A stretch of DNA of 64,000 bases from Monocercomonoides exilis. Lineage: Eukaryota > Preaxostyla > Oxymonadida > Polymastigidae. This document shows, piece after piece, positions 10,402 to 22,064 of the stretch; within the stretch, counting starts at the first letter, position 1; each line of letters begins with the position of its first letter. Under the pieces are notes generated by a model that worked only from the letters and a program-made list of their open reading frames with translations, ran no database searches and was not told where the DNA came from. The position numbers were made by a program, and so were the translations under genes. The stretch spans positions 374,001 through 438,000 of the forward strand of contig LSRY02000025.1 in assembly GCA_001643675.2 (NCBI GenBank), given 5' to 3'.

Positions 10402-13385
10402 ATGAGTGAAATGACTAAAAATGACTTCATCAAAGAATTGCCGATTGAATTACAAAGATGCTTGTCAGCGAAAAATATTGTTTGGCAATTTTATTTTATC
10501 CCAGCATGTATAATTATTTATTTTTTAATATAATTCATCTTTGCAGCTTGAAGCATTTGAAAGAAAAGTTGAGGAATTAAAAAACAATGAATGCACATTC
10601 GTGGAATTAATAAGAACAAAATCATCCAATGGCGGAAATTGTATGTTTCTTATTAATTATCACTCAGATTAATTTGCATTTTTCTGCTTTTAAACAAGTC
10701 TACAAACACCCAAACAATACTGGAGAAGAAATTGGAAAGATTCATTTTGAAACATGTAATGGAAAGCTTTGGCTAGCATATACTCCTGTCAAGACAGATG
10801 GATCTCTTAAAAAAGATGGACATATTTATTTCTTGTGCCCAAACAGCAAACAAGGAATAAATTGTGCCACCTCCGGGCGAAAAGGATGCGATAAAGTTGT
10901 GAATCATCGATGCGCATTGACAACTGCATCAACAATTTTACCATATTTCAAGTTTCATCCATCTTCAAGATTGTCTGAAGCGTCAGCAAAGAAAATTGTT
11001 CCAACTCATTTTCAATTTGATTCGTTGGTTGAGCAATATTTGCATTTAATTGGTCATTGCAACATCGCTTTTCTTTCTGCTTACTCCAATGAATTCAACA
11101 AATTTATTTCTTCTTTAATTATCACTTCCCAACAAAATCCAACTCTTTCACCGACAACCATATTTCCAACTCTCACATATAGAAAGCTGACAGCACTTAT
11201 TCAAGAAGAAGGAAAGAAAAGAATTTCTGAACGAAATGCAAAAATATTCAATTCAATGGTTGCCGTAATGATGGACGGAGGGATAGTTGCTGGAAAAAAA
11301 TACACTGTCATCACAATTGTTCCGTTGCAGACAAAGGCATCTCCATTTTTCTGGAAAATTGAAAAGGCATGTTTCACAACCACTGATTATTTCAATCTGG
11401 CTAGTGATATAATTGGAGAAGTTTCGAATTTGAAAGGAGAAGTGCGCTGTTTTTGTACGGACGGCTTGCTTCCACAAAAACTCGCAATTCAAAGCTTTGC
11501 AGATCATTCGAAGTTGTGCTCAGACGAAGAAACACTGAAGAAAATTTCACCGATATTTGTTTACTGTTGTAACCACTTAATCAATCTAATTGTCATACGC
11601 CTTTTTAAGAATTATTCATTTTTCGTTCAATTAAAGGAAGAAATTACATCATTTTCAAAGTTAACAAGAAAATCATCAACAAAGAACCCGTTTTTACCGA
11701 AATGCCCCTCTTTCATTGAAACGAGGTGGCTTTGTCTTTTCGAAATATGTTGTTTTATAACAAAAAATCTTCACAATGCGTCATTTACAGATTTTTTATC
11801 CAAAGAAAAAATTGATGATGTGATCCGATGTGAATTATTACTTGCACCTCTGAAACAACTGCAGTTATTATTTGAAAACGATGAAACAAAACTTGGCGAT
11901 GTGTTTCCCAATGTTCTGAAATCCATTGCACAATACATGTGGTTGCAAGATCTTGAGGAATTTTCTTCCACCGATTGGCAATATGGAGTTTTCTTTATTG
12001 TAATCCAACTGTTCAATTCATTTTTAGGGAAAGAACGAGGAGATCAAATCGCTTTGGCTCATTCCTTAACTCCAATTGGTATTCTTGAATATAGAAACGG
12101 TTTGCTTTCAAAGTGTTATTCAACAGAACTTATGAAATTGAAAGAAAAATACAGGCTGTTCAAATGTTCATCTGCATTTTCAAAGGATTCAGATCAGACT
12201 CAAATTCAAAGGATGCGTTGCGGTACATCAATTCAATCCACAAAAGATATTATGCCAAGTGACTCTGCCTTTCTTTGTCCTTCAAAAGAAATTCCAAATA
12301 TTGTGCTTTCAAAGAATCAACAGAAAAAGTTACAAACATTTTCTCATGCAATGGAAGATAAGAACAGCGAAAATGGATTTTTTGCAGACAAACAATACGC
12401 GCTTTCATTTTTTTCGAAGAATGAAAAAACTAATTTTCCAACAAATTTTCCTCACCCAATATTCTCTTCTCCGTTATCGGTTGAGACTTTTTATTCTGCT
12501 CTCCAATTTATAAGCCCAGAAAAAGATAAAATAGCAGACGCAATTACTGAAACACAAGTTCAACTTCAGCCGCTTCCAAAAGATTTTCACTCCATATCAT
12601 CGACTTCACCAATCTATACACATAACAACAGTTTGCTGCATTTATTAACTCTTTTGACAGAAAATTCACTGATTGAAAAAGAAGCAATTTCAAATGAAGA
12701 TGAAAACCTCGATGAAATTGATTTCGACGAAGCAGGCATTATTCAAGCAGAAAATAATGCAGCTGATGATGAATTCGAGGTTCATTCTCCTTTCTGTGTT
12801 AGAAGTGAGCAAGAGTCATCATTTTTCGAAACAAGAAAAAACCATTCACAACTTGAAGATCATGACATGCAATCAAATTCAACAAAAAAAGATGAAGATA
12901 AAAGCTCCGATAATGTTGAAAACACTTCAGAAGATGACAAAGACGTTGAAGAACTTGGCGCAAATGAATTTTCAGTCATTGATTGCACAATGTCAGCAGA
13001 ACAAATCAAGAAATCTCTATTCAAAATCCAACAAACAATTAATATGGATTGGTTTCTGAGATTAAAGTCAGCATTCAATGATTATCTTCTAAAAATTTCA
13101 TGTCTGAAAGCTTCTTGCTATATTGAGAGCCTCAAAGCATTCTTTTCTTCAATTTTTCTGGACGACTCTCTGCACGTGGAACATTATAATTCTCAAGTTT
13201 TCTATTTTAAAATCAGCAAGCAAGGAATTATTCCAACAATTTTTGCCAATATTTGCTATTCTTTAACGATGTTTCCCTGCAGCGAAGTATCTTGTGAGAG
13301 AATTTTCTCTCGCTTAAGACGAATTATTGGAGGCAGAAGGTTCTCGATTTCACCAGAAACACTTAACGCATTGTTTCTTTTATAA
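10402..13385 (+). CDS. hAT-family transposase
   Basis: Three exons, 10402-10479, 10547-10640 and 10699-13385, join in phase to 952 residues. The introns are 67 bp (GTTTGG..CAG) and 58 bp (GTATGT..AAG). I chose the ATG at 10402 (MSEMTKNDFIKELPIE) because splicing extends the frame cleanly through LEAFERKVEELKNNECTF. The N-terminal part has a short Cys/His region (GHIYFLCPNSKQG..GCDKVVNHRCAL). RNase-H-like core landmarks are MVAVMMDGGI (first acidic residue), RCFCTDGLL (second) and a YCCNHLINLIV helix. The C-terminal hATC dimerisation domain reads FPCSEVSCERIFSRLRRIIGG. A long acidic linker precedes it. The enzyme cuts and pastes the surrounding element; no internal stops or frameshifts are seen, so it may be functional. 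Confidence 0.92.
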
Positions 13386-14229
13386 AGGATCTTTTTGAAG
13401 ATAAAAGATTTGAGAGCAAAAGCAATCCTTTCACTTTTCAGTGATGAGTTTTGAGAAATGTGTGAAACCTGATAATAATGCCTTCAAAATATTGCAGTTT
13501 TTTGAACAATGTTTGGAGTATTTTCATTATTAATTGTTTTTATATTAACTTTTTTCATTTAACATCAATTTAAGCATAAAGCAATAAAGAAGAAGACAAA
13601 TGGGTTACAAAAACAAGGCATGCTTTATTTTTTTATTGAATCATCTGAAGACTGTGAATGAATGCTTGAAAATATATTTATTTATTTGAATAAAATAATC
13701 TTCTTAGCTTTCACTTGCTATTCATCCAAATCGATGCGTTCAACATTGTTCGTGGAACTTTCGTTTCGAATTCGAACATTTTTTATTCTTCTGAATGACA
13801 AGTGATGTTTAAAACTGATAATAATTGCTGTGAGCCATGTATTTTCTGAGATATTGTATTTTTTCATATCACCAAATCAAACGAACGTTTATTTGCAACA
13901 AAGAACACTTTTGTTCATTCAGTTTTGTTATTTTTGTGTATTTATCTTCGCAATATGTTTCAATTGTTTATAGACGTATATATATCTATGTGCAATTAAT
14001 GTTTTCAATGTGCGAGAACAATTGAATAAAAATTAATGTCAGAAAGCAAAATTAAAAAAAATAAGAACTTCTCCAAGTTCAAAAGAAAGATTGGAAAACA
14101 TGTCTCTAACTCGATAATTTCACCAAAAAAGAAAATTCACCAGGACATGTCATGTTATTATAAAAGGTGTGCTGTTGTTGATACAAATTAATAACAAATA
14201 ACAATAAAAATAAATTAATCAAGTTAATA
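13386..14229. other. AT-rich internal stretch of the hAT element
   Basis: Non-coding DNA downstream of the transposase. No stable reading frame or repeat is visible apart from short A/T runs. Confidence 0.6.
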
Positions 14230-14740
14230 TTGACAATCTTCTTGATAACTGTTGAAAATGACATAACTCTTTTGACGTTGTTCATTATTTTGAAATATCA
14301 GTTCCCTCTGTTATCTCGCAACCATCTTAAGAAACGGCTCATCAGTTTCTATTCTCTTTGGTTTTTCTCCGAATCGTATCTCCAGCAACCTGTTTCACAC
14401 CCCCAAACGGAATTGCCAGCTCCACACACTCCTGCAGCATCATCCTTATCGAAAACGCAACCGACTTCTTTGTTGAATGCTTCTTCCTCCCCTCCAGCAG
14501 CTCCGGTGCCATTCACCGCAAACTCTCAAATTGATTGTCTGTTCCCTAAAATGCTGATGAAGGCAACTGTATGTTTCTCCATTCTTGTTGAACGCTGAGC
14601 AATAAGAGGAAGATGTGACAACGGTTGAGGAAGATATTGAGGATGAATCAGAATCATCTGAAAAAATGTCTGAGCATCACAATGCAGATGACCATATGCT
14701 CGGAGAACAGAACAATATGCGGACTGAGATTGGCAAGTGA
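14230..14740 (+). CDS. Small Pro/Ser-rich then acidic reading frame inside the hAT element (tentative)
   Basis: The frame to 14568 encodes a Pro/Ser/Thr-rich stretch (QQPVSHPQTELPAPHTPAA) ending KMLMKAT. A GTATGT donor at 14569 and an AG at 14608 would join in phase to EDVTTVEEDIEDESESSEK and a stop at 14738-14740. The implied intron is only 40 bp, shorter than others here, so the model is uncertain. The start is undefined. The biased but protein-like composition suggests an accessory gene or captured host fragment. No family is recognised. Confidence 0.3.
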
Positions 14741-15226
14741 CTGAAGAGGATTTCCCATTTCATCAAAGGAGTGGAGTGCTCCATTTGCCACCCAGAACAG
14801 GATCTGAGCAGCCGTTTGCTCTCTTTCTTTCAACGAGCCAATCGCCATCTCCTTCTTCGCATTCCTTCCATGCAATAGCATGAACAGTGAATCCCTCAGA
14901 TCCACGATCAGTTTCTCATATGGGCATGAGCATGTCATCGCATCCACCAGGTTTGACATTGATGAAGTGGTTGGGCACAGACTCTCTGATCGAACAAAAG
15001 TTGTATCTGTGTCTGAAGTGTCTGTGGTTGAAGTGGATGAAATGAATGGCGATGGTGTTCTCTTTCTTGTTTCATCATCATCTACTTCCTTTTCCAATAC
15101 CCATTCTGGGACCTCATCCGAGTTATTCCCCAAAATATCTTCTGTTGAGAAAATTTCGCTCAACAGATGTTCTGATGTCTCTGAATATTTAACATTTTTC
15201 TCACATATTCTCAATGATCCATTCAT
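14654..15226 (-). CDS. Unrecognised 190-residue protein inside the hAT element
   Basis: Begins MNGSLRICEKNVKYSETSE, has an acidic/Ser-Thr middle, and a more globular C-terminal half with LIVDLRDSLFMLLHGR and EREQTAAQILFWVANGALH. The end overlaps the plus-strand frame 14230-14740 on the opposite strand. It has no transposase motif. It may be an accessory product of the transposon or a captured host gene. An upstream exon is possible because the frame remains rich in charged residues above 15226. Confidence 0.4.
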   Translation of the reverse strand: MNGSLRICEKNVKYSETSEHLLSEIFSTEDILGNNSDEVPEWVLEKEVDDDETRKRTPSPFISSTSTTDTSDTDTTFVRSESLCPTTSSMSNLVDAMTCSCPYEKLIVDLRDSLFMLLHGRNAKKEMAIGSLKEREQTAAQILFWVANGALHSFDEMGNPLQSLANLSPHIVLFSEHMVICIVMLRHFFR

Positions 15227-16306
15227 TATTTTTCTCTTCCACTTTGTCCTCCTTTCTCTTTTGAAACTTTTCTACCATCATCTCCATCGCTACCACACAA
15301 TCGGCTTTGGACGCCACTCTTTTGATCAAAAACTTATATATTGTCTGACCCTAAAATCTTAAAAAAAGCCTTCTTTCAACCAACAGTTAACAAATAAAAA
15401 ATTTGAAGCACATACGACATTGTCAATGCAACATTTTTTTCACACTTTCCCAAATCAACACATATATCTTCTTGTTTAAAATTTTCATGAACAGGCTTGA
15501 TCGAAATTTCTGTTGTTAACAAAGAACGAAAAATTCACAATCAATTGACTTTTCAAACCATTTTATTAATATTACTTATTCTGGAATATCAGAAATTTGA
15601 AAAAGGAGTCAGCAACTGAAAGCTACACTGATTTTTTGAAAAATATTTCTATTGTTTGTAAAAAAATATAATAACAAGAATTAAGTCAGACTAAATCCTT
15701 GTAATGATAAAAAATAAGTTAATAATGTTCAATTATATTTAGAAATGAAACAATTATTATAAGAAAATCATTAAACAAAACTTTATTCAATGAAATTATA
15801 TCAAGATAAACTTTCAGATAAACATATTTGTAAATTTGAAGATTAAAAAACACTATTCAACCAATTTCTAAGATACATTTGAAAAAATTTCTTTATTTAT
15901 CTTGTGATAAAACAATTGTGCAGAACAATAGAGAAAAAATTATAAGTGTATCTTATTTGAATAATTAAACGAAAATAGAAAGACAAATACGATTTATGAT
16001 CAAGATTGCAGATTAACAAAGAACACACAGTTTATCCACTGATTAACAGAGTGCAAGCCAAGCCTGATGGAGCTATTTCAGGAAAAGCATTTTGATCTAT
16101 CCCTTTATTTAATTAGACATCAGAACAATCAAAACAATGGAGAAAAAATGTAGGAATATATATTAAAATAAAAAAAAAATGAATAATTGACAATGATTTA
16201 TTTCTGAAAAAAGTTTATTTCTAAAAAAACAATCAGTTCTAATTAATTAGAAGTTTGTCGACATTCCTTTGCAAATTCGACCGACTCAATTCACAAAAAA
16301 TTTAAT
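15227..16306. other. AT-rich right arm of the hAT element without a gene
   Basis: No protein-like frame. Subterminal AATTCGACCGACTC (16274-16287) near the right end echoes the CGACCGAC motifs of the left arm. Confidence 0.6.
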
Positions 16307-16652
16307 TGTCGCAAAGGATTATCTTCATTTATCATTTTTTGTTTATGTTTCATTATTAAATAATAACCAGTTTATATTGATCTTCAAAAGAATATTAATT
16401 TAATGGGCTTGATCAATATTTGTTTTTGATGAATTTGTTTATTACTTTTTCAGACAGGAGTAGCAAGATTATTATAAAATGAAAATTATCCCCAATAAAG
16501 TATAATGCTATTAAAATAGTTCTTTCTAGTTTATTTAAGACATATTGCGTTTAATTCAATTTTTATTGCTGATTCAAAATTTCTGTAAAATCGATGTTAA
16601 AAAACCGCAATATACCTCAATAGAAATCATTGTTAGATAGTTTTAAAGGTGT

Positions 16653-18023
16653 ATGAGTGAAAATTTATCGGAAAAGCCAACTTTGTAATTGTTATTTTAT
16701 GAAGATTTGTTTTTTCAACTGGAATTTTGCGACATTGATGAGCAGAAACTCAAAATAGATGAAATGAAAGAAATACTTAATAAGATGAGCAAGATAAATT
16801 TTGAATTCTCATATTCTTTTATAATGCACAGAGGAATCGATAAAAAGATTGAAGAGAATAAATTGCTTTTGGATAATGCAATTCTTTTACTGAAACAGTT
16901 AGAATTTTATAAAACGTTGGTGCTGATGAGACGTTTTTGCTATCAACCCGTTTCATTGAGTTCAATATTTGAAAAGTTGATAGCCAATGAAGAAAGGAAA
17001 AAAGACGAAAGGGATGAAAAGTTATTAACAGATTTGAGCATATGCTATCTATCTCTGACAAACTCTTCCAGACAAATACCTAAAACAATGCTATCAATTT
17101 GCGTACCTTGTCTTTTAAAAGCTGCTTTGAACAAAGAGGAAAGCGAGGAGAATCAAAAAGAAGTGGAAATGGCTTTATTGGTTTTGAATAACCTTCATGA
17201 GATTATTGTTTGAACATTTATAAGTATTAATAGATGAACTTTCACAAAAAAATTTTTTTTTAAAAAAAAGGAGGTGAAAAAGGAACTGTATTTGGAGAAA
17301 GTTACAGAAATCATCAGATATCATCAGGAACATCGAAATCTTTCTCATCTTGCATATCAATCTGTTTGGTTGTTTGCTCATTACAGGCTTTTTCGTGAAA
17401 GAGAATTGAGGGAAGAGCTAATGAATAAGTTGAATTTTGTCGGAGAAGCTACAAGAGAATTGGAAGAGCTGGAAAGAAGCTTTGATTGGAAGAAGAAAGC
17501 GAAAACGATGAAGGAGATGATCGGAATAAGCATGATTAAGCGATGGTGCAGTGCTATCGATAGCTGCTTCTGGCACTACCCACTGAAAAAGAGTGATTGC
17601 ACTTCTTTGATAGAGTGCTTGGTTCGGATGTGTCGAGGGGGGAAGGAGAACTACAAAGAATTTGTTGTTGATTGCATTATATATTTTGACAGGATGATCA
17701 AGACGGAATTAGTTGATGTGAAGGACTTTTTGATAGGAGGAGCCATTTCACTCATTTTGGAGGAGATTCTGCACCCAACGCAGAATGATTTGTGGCTTAT
17801 GCATTTTCTTATTTTCTTTGGGGAACTTGCAAAAAGAATAAATACAAATGACTGGGCAGAAAATGAAGATCCCAGCCAAATAATAGCAAAAAGAGACATT
17901 TATGATAAGTTGGAAGAAGAAGGATATGGAGATATTATGCAAAGCTTCTTCCCACAAATGCAAGATAAAACCTTTTATGCAGCTTTGTTTGATAAGTTTT
18001 CTGATTATTTTTTTGAATTGTGA
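16653..18023 (+). CDS. Helical protein resembling an oxymonad-type family of unknown function; in-frame TAA near the start
   Basis: Two exons, to 17207 and 17271-18023, join in phase 0 through a 63-bp intron (GTTTGA..AAG) to about 435 residues after codon 12. Recognisable blocks are CDIDEQKLKIDEMKEILNKM, LLSICVPCLLKAALNKEES, EIIRYHQEHRNLSHLAYQS, FVGEATRELEELERSFDWKK and YDKLEEEGYGDIMQSF; the whole is alpha-helical and probably repeat-like. I recall similar proteins as a large expanded family in Monocercomonoides, without a known function. The ATG at 16653 begins MSENLSEKPTL but is followed in frame by TAA at 16686-16688 before the conserved block. Either the real start is the ATG at 16761 or the copy carries a nonsense mutation. 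It lies just right of the hAT insertion. Confidence 0.7.
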
Positions 18024-18682
18024 ATGTTCGGAACATTTTTCTTTCACAATCTTTCTTTAAATTGAACAAAGAAAGCTATATTTTTTCGGTTTATCTTTTT
18101 TTGAGATTTTTTTTCTTTTTCTTTCTTTCTTTTTCTTTTGAAATTTACAACATTATTTATTTTTGAATCAAATTTATTGAATCATTTGGAAAGTTCCCTT
18201 TTATTTTTCAAGCAACTTTGCTTTCAATTTGAACCACTTTTATTTTTTCCATTGACTTATAAAATTATAATTCTGTTGATTTTTCAAAAATAATATTTAT
18301 GCTGTAAATGTATCTGTTGGAGAAATCAAACGCTTCTGAATTATTTTCTTTTTCTTTAAAAAAACAGTTTATCTTTCATTTGAGTTTTAAAAATTTAACA
18401 AAAAAATTAACTAATTTCTTTGCTTTCTTATTTTTTGAAAATTATTTTCAAACTCGATTTTTATCTCAATAAATCAAAATGCGTCTGATGAAATACATTC
18501 ACCGATTCAAAAACAATGAAACTTAACAGAAACATAACATCAGGAAATTAACAAAAACTAAAAAATGAGCAAATAAAAGAAAAATAGAAAAGAAAAGAAT
18601 TTTCATTTTTCTAATAAATAGATTATTTCCACTAACAATCTTGAAATATTTCAATCTCCTTCTTTCTCCAATTAACTTCATT
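18024..18682. other. Convergent intergenic region, no gene seen
   Basis: Lies between the 3' ends of two convergent genes. It holds T-rich stretches and a TTTCTTTC run near 18110-18140 but no supported gene. Confidence 0.65.
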
Positions 18683-21600
18683 CTAACCATCAGTTTCATT
18701 TGCCACCTTCCCTTCATCATCATTTTTCTTCCTTCTCTTTCTCTTCCACTTCGCCTGCTTCAGCTGTTCAACTGTCACAAGCTCGCTCTCTTCGATATCT
18801 GCTTTCGGCTCAACCTGTCTCATCTTCACTCTCTCCTTCACATTCAAAGAAGAAGAAGAAGAAGAAGAAGAAGAAGAAGAAGAAGAAGAAGAATTCGACT
18901 TCAAACCATCTCCTACACCAAAATAGCTCTCATTCCCAGACTCAGAAGAAGGCTTTGAATGTGAAGCGAACTGGGGTGAGTGGAATAGAGAAAGAGGAGG
19001 TGATGAAACGGTGTATTGTGAAGGAGCAGGAAAAGAAGAGGAGGATGAGGAAGAAGAAGAAGATGATGAATGAGAATAGCGAGATTTGTGCAGAATAAGC
19101 GGTGTGGCTTCTTCACCCGAAGAAGAAGAAGAAGAAGAAGAATCTTTTTTGCTGCGAAGGACGAAAGAAGCAACAGCTGGTGACTCACCAAGCACAGCAG
19201 ACACAGAATGCGCCAAAGGAGAAATGGAATTGGAGGAAGCTAAAGAAGAAATTGATGATGAAGAAATAGAAGCAGAAGAAGGAGAAGGAGAAGAAGATGG
19301 TGAATTGGCTGAATTTGAAGAACTCGATGATTTTGATGCAGAAAGTGGAATGGCAGTGTGAGAAGGAAGATTGGTGAGACGATCAGAGTGATGTGAAGGT
19401 GTGGAAGAGATGCTTTTGATGTATTCAGTGGGCGTCATTGAAAGGCGGACAAGTTGTGCTTGTGTGACAACTGGTGAACTTGAAGGTGCTGTGGAGGTTG
19501 TTTTGGAACTACTTTCAACAGAAGAAGAAGAAGAAGAGGAGGAGGAGGAGGAAAATGAAGTGGTTGAAGTGGTTGAAACCGAAGAAGAGGAGGAGAAAGA
19601 AGAAGAAGAAATGGATTTTGAAGAGTGATTTGATGAATCATTTGCCTTGTGCTCTGAACTTTCAATGAGTGCTGAATGAGGATCAAAAGAAATTGAACAA
19701 TATTTTTTGTTTGATGTTGAATGGATCTCATCCAACAAACCTCTTCCTGTGCAACTGTCTTTTCCATTCTCATCAACACCTTTCTCTTCTTCTCCTCCTC
19801 CTTTTCTCTCTCTTTCTCCACCTTCTTCCTTCTCCTTCTTTTCCGTCAGTTTCATCACAAACTCGTCCACTTTCCGTATGTCTCCCTCCAACACTGCCAA
19901 TCTCTCGTTCGACAAGAACATGTCGAGTGATGTGTCCACACTGATCTTCTTAATCTCTTCCTGCTTCAATCGCTCAAACTCCTTCTCCTTCTGCTCTTTC
20001 AACCTCAGCGCCTTCTCTTTCTCTTTCTCTTTTCTTTTCTTTTCTTCCTCTTCTCTCTCTTTCCTCTTCGCTTCCATTTCAGCAGCTTTCTTTTCCTCTT
20101 TCTCTTTCTGCTTCTTCTCTTCCATCTTTCGCTTCCTGTTTTGTTCAGCAATCTTTTCCAATCTTCTCATTTCGCTTCGAGGCAGCACAGGAGGTGCCTT
20201 GGGCAGTGCACGAAGAGCATTTGGTGAGGTGAATGGAGGAATGTCTGGTGTGTTTGGAGGAAGAGGAAGAGGAGGAGGAGTTGAAATGGCAGATGGAGTG
20301 AGAGGAGAAGAGGAAGAGGAAGATGTTGAATGAGATGGAGAAGAAATAGATTGAGAAGAGGAGCTAGATGAACCAAAGGCCTTGAAAAATGAGAGAAATT
20401 TTGGTGTTCTTTTTGCTTTGCTTGTACTTGTTGTAGGATCACTTGATGATTCACTTTTAATATCACTTTTTGGTTCTTCTTTGACATCTGCTTCTTTTTC
20501 ACTGCTTTGTTCTTTCTCTTCAAGCTGAAATGTTTCTTGAACGTTTTGTTTATCTTTAACTTGAGCGCTGCCTGAATGTGTCTCTTCTGTATTCAATTGA
20601 GCATTTTCCGAAATTTTATTTGCACTGATATATTTCTCTGCTTCAACTGCAAATGAATTTTCATCTATTTCTCTCAATTCACTTCTTTCATTTTGAGTTT
20701 TCTCACTTTCCACAGAAAAATCACTTGCTTTCTCTTCACCTTCTGATTGTTTCCCATCCATCTCTGAAGAATGAGGAGATGTTTCAATAGAACTGGAGTT
20801 TGGCCTTATTTTAGTCAGACTTTTGATGCAAAGCTCCTCTTCGCTTTTCACTCTGTCAAATTCTTCTTTCAGCATTTGGCAGCGAAGCCGATAAAACGGA
20901 AGTTGCAAAAACGATTTGACAAATTCCAGTCCAATATGTTGACGGATCGAAACGAAAGAATAGAAAATCGTTCGGTTTTGCAAAGAAAATTGAAATTTAG
21001 ATGAAATCGAATTGTCAACATTGTCGTGTCTTTCCGCAATCAGTTCCAAAAAAGAAGGAGAAAATATTGATTCAATTGACAGAATTTTAGAATCATTCAA
21101 ATGTTCATCGATAAAATTTATCAAAATAGCAATTGGGATTGAAGGAGATGCTTTTCTAATGTGCTCTTCCACGTAGTTAACAGTCTTCCGTTTGCTTGGA
21201 TTACATATAAAAATGATTGCATTTGTTTCTTCATCACAGTACGATTTCGCATCATTTTGTTCTATATTTTTCTGATTCATGCATCTGTCAATTAACTGTG
21301 AATTAATATTTTGAAATAGCATTTCAAAGCAAATATAAAAATTCAATTCAAAACAATAAATAGCCATTATTCATACATTTATATTTATTTTTTCTTCGTA
21401 TCCTGTGTTTATTTAAAACAAATGTTTCCAACTACAATGAACAAAGGAATTAAGTGTTAATAAAAAGTCAAACCTGGAACATCAATCTTCACTTGCTTTC
21501 TTTGAATAGTTTTTGTTGGAATATAATTTGATGTGAATTCTTCTCCGCTAAGTGCGCGTATCAGCTGAGTCTTTCCTGTTCGAGGTAATCCATCAACATT

Positions 21601-21720
21601 AACATGCAAATTGTTTGTTCCAATTAGTGGATTTTGAGGAAATAAATGCGCTCCATCAGAACTGAATGGCTTTATATCATTCGGCAGTCCGATTTGATTA
21701 AGCCTTTTCTTCGTAAACAT
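18683..21720 (-). CDS. RABL6/Parf-like GTPase-domain protein with Ser-rich and charged C-terminal region
   Basis: Exon 1 spans 21720-21474 and ends phase 1 at a GTTTGA donor; the only acceptor nearby I found that keeps frame is the AG at 21263-21262, giving exon 2 from 21261 to 18683 and 941 residues. The P-loop GLPRTGKT is at residues 44-51, then ALSGEEFTSNYIPTKTIQ matches the RABL6 switch region. AIIFICNPSKRKTVNYVEE, IPIAILINFIDEH (degenerate N/TKxD motif) and GLEFVKSFLQLPFYRL match the rest of the RABL6 GTPase fold. The C-terminal two thirds are low-complexity: KEKEEKK-type coiled coil, many poly-Ser runs, and a basic end KWKRKRRKKN. RABL6 proteins are atypical Rab-like GTPases. An alternative acceptor would change only the junction. 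Confidence 0.8.
18848..18893. repeat. (AAG/GAA)n triplet run coding poly-Ser on the minus strand
   Basis: A pure triplet run which, read on the minus strand in the RABL6-like gene, is a serine tract near its C-terminus. It is one of many such runs in the window. Confidence 0.85.
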
Positions 21721-22064
21721 GGCAATATTTATCCATGAATTTGATATTATTTTTATGGGACGAAAACCTGTGAAAGATATACGTTATCAAACTCTTTTCA
21801 AAATAATATTTTTTATCGAGGATATTTTTCCATTTTGGAACCATAAATTAATTTGAGACTTTCTTTTCAAGAACATTTTCTTTGAAAAAACTTGATGAAT
21901 TTACAATAAAAATATTTTTCAAGAAACTTTATGTGAAATATATATGGATTTTTATGGAAACATAATCATTGTTTGCATTTTTGTAAATATGCGAACGTGA
22001 TTGATCAATCATTTTCCCGCAAGAAAAATGCAGGTTATTCATTACAAAAAAAATTCGGCAAACG
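21721..22064. promoter_or_regulatory. Shared upstream region of two divergent genes
   Basis: 344 bp separates the minus-strand RABL6-like gene from the plus-strand Ser-rich gene, so both promoters should lie here. It is very AT-rich; I see no clear TATA or initiator that could be assigned. Confidence 0.4.

Larger units (their letters stand above)
9851..16321 (+). mobile_element. Complete hAT-superfamily DNA transposon, 6471 bp
   Basis: The left end TAAGCCTTTGCGACA (9851-9865) and right end TGTCGCAAAGGATTA (16307-16321) are inverted repeats with one mismatch in 15. The 8-bp duplication TCTTCATT flanks both sides (9843-9850 and 16322-16329). The size of the duplication and the encoded transposase both indicate hAT. 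GTCGAGATCAGTCG-type motifs lie subterminally near 10345-10395, as is common for transposase-binding regions. Contents are a nested MITE (9968-10223), the transposase (10402-13385) and two weaker reading frames (14230-15226). Both duplications being exact, and the transposase open throughout, suggests a recent insertion. Confidence 0.93.

Noticed and set aside
16686-16708. A tiny intron removing the TAA near 16686
   Set aside because: The only GT..AG pair there would be about 20 bp and would not restore the conserved frame.
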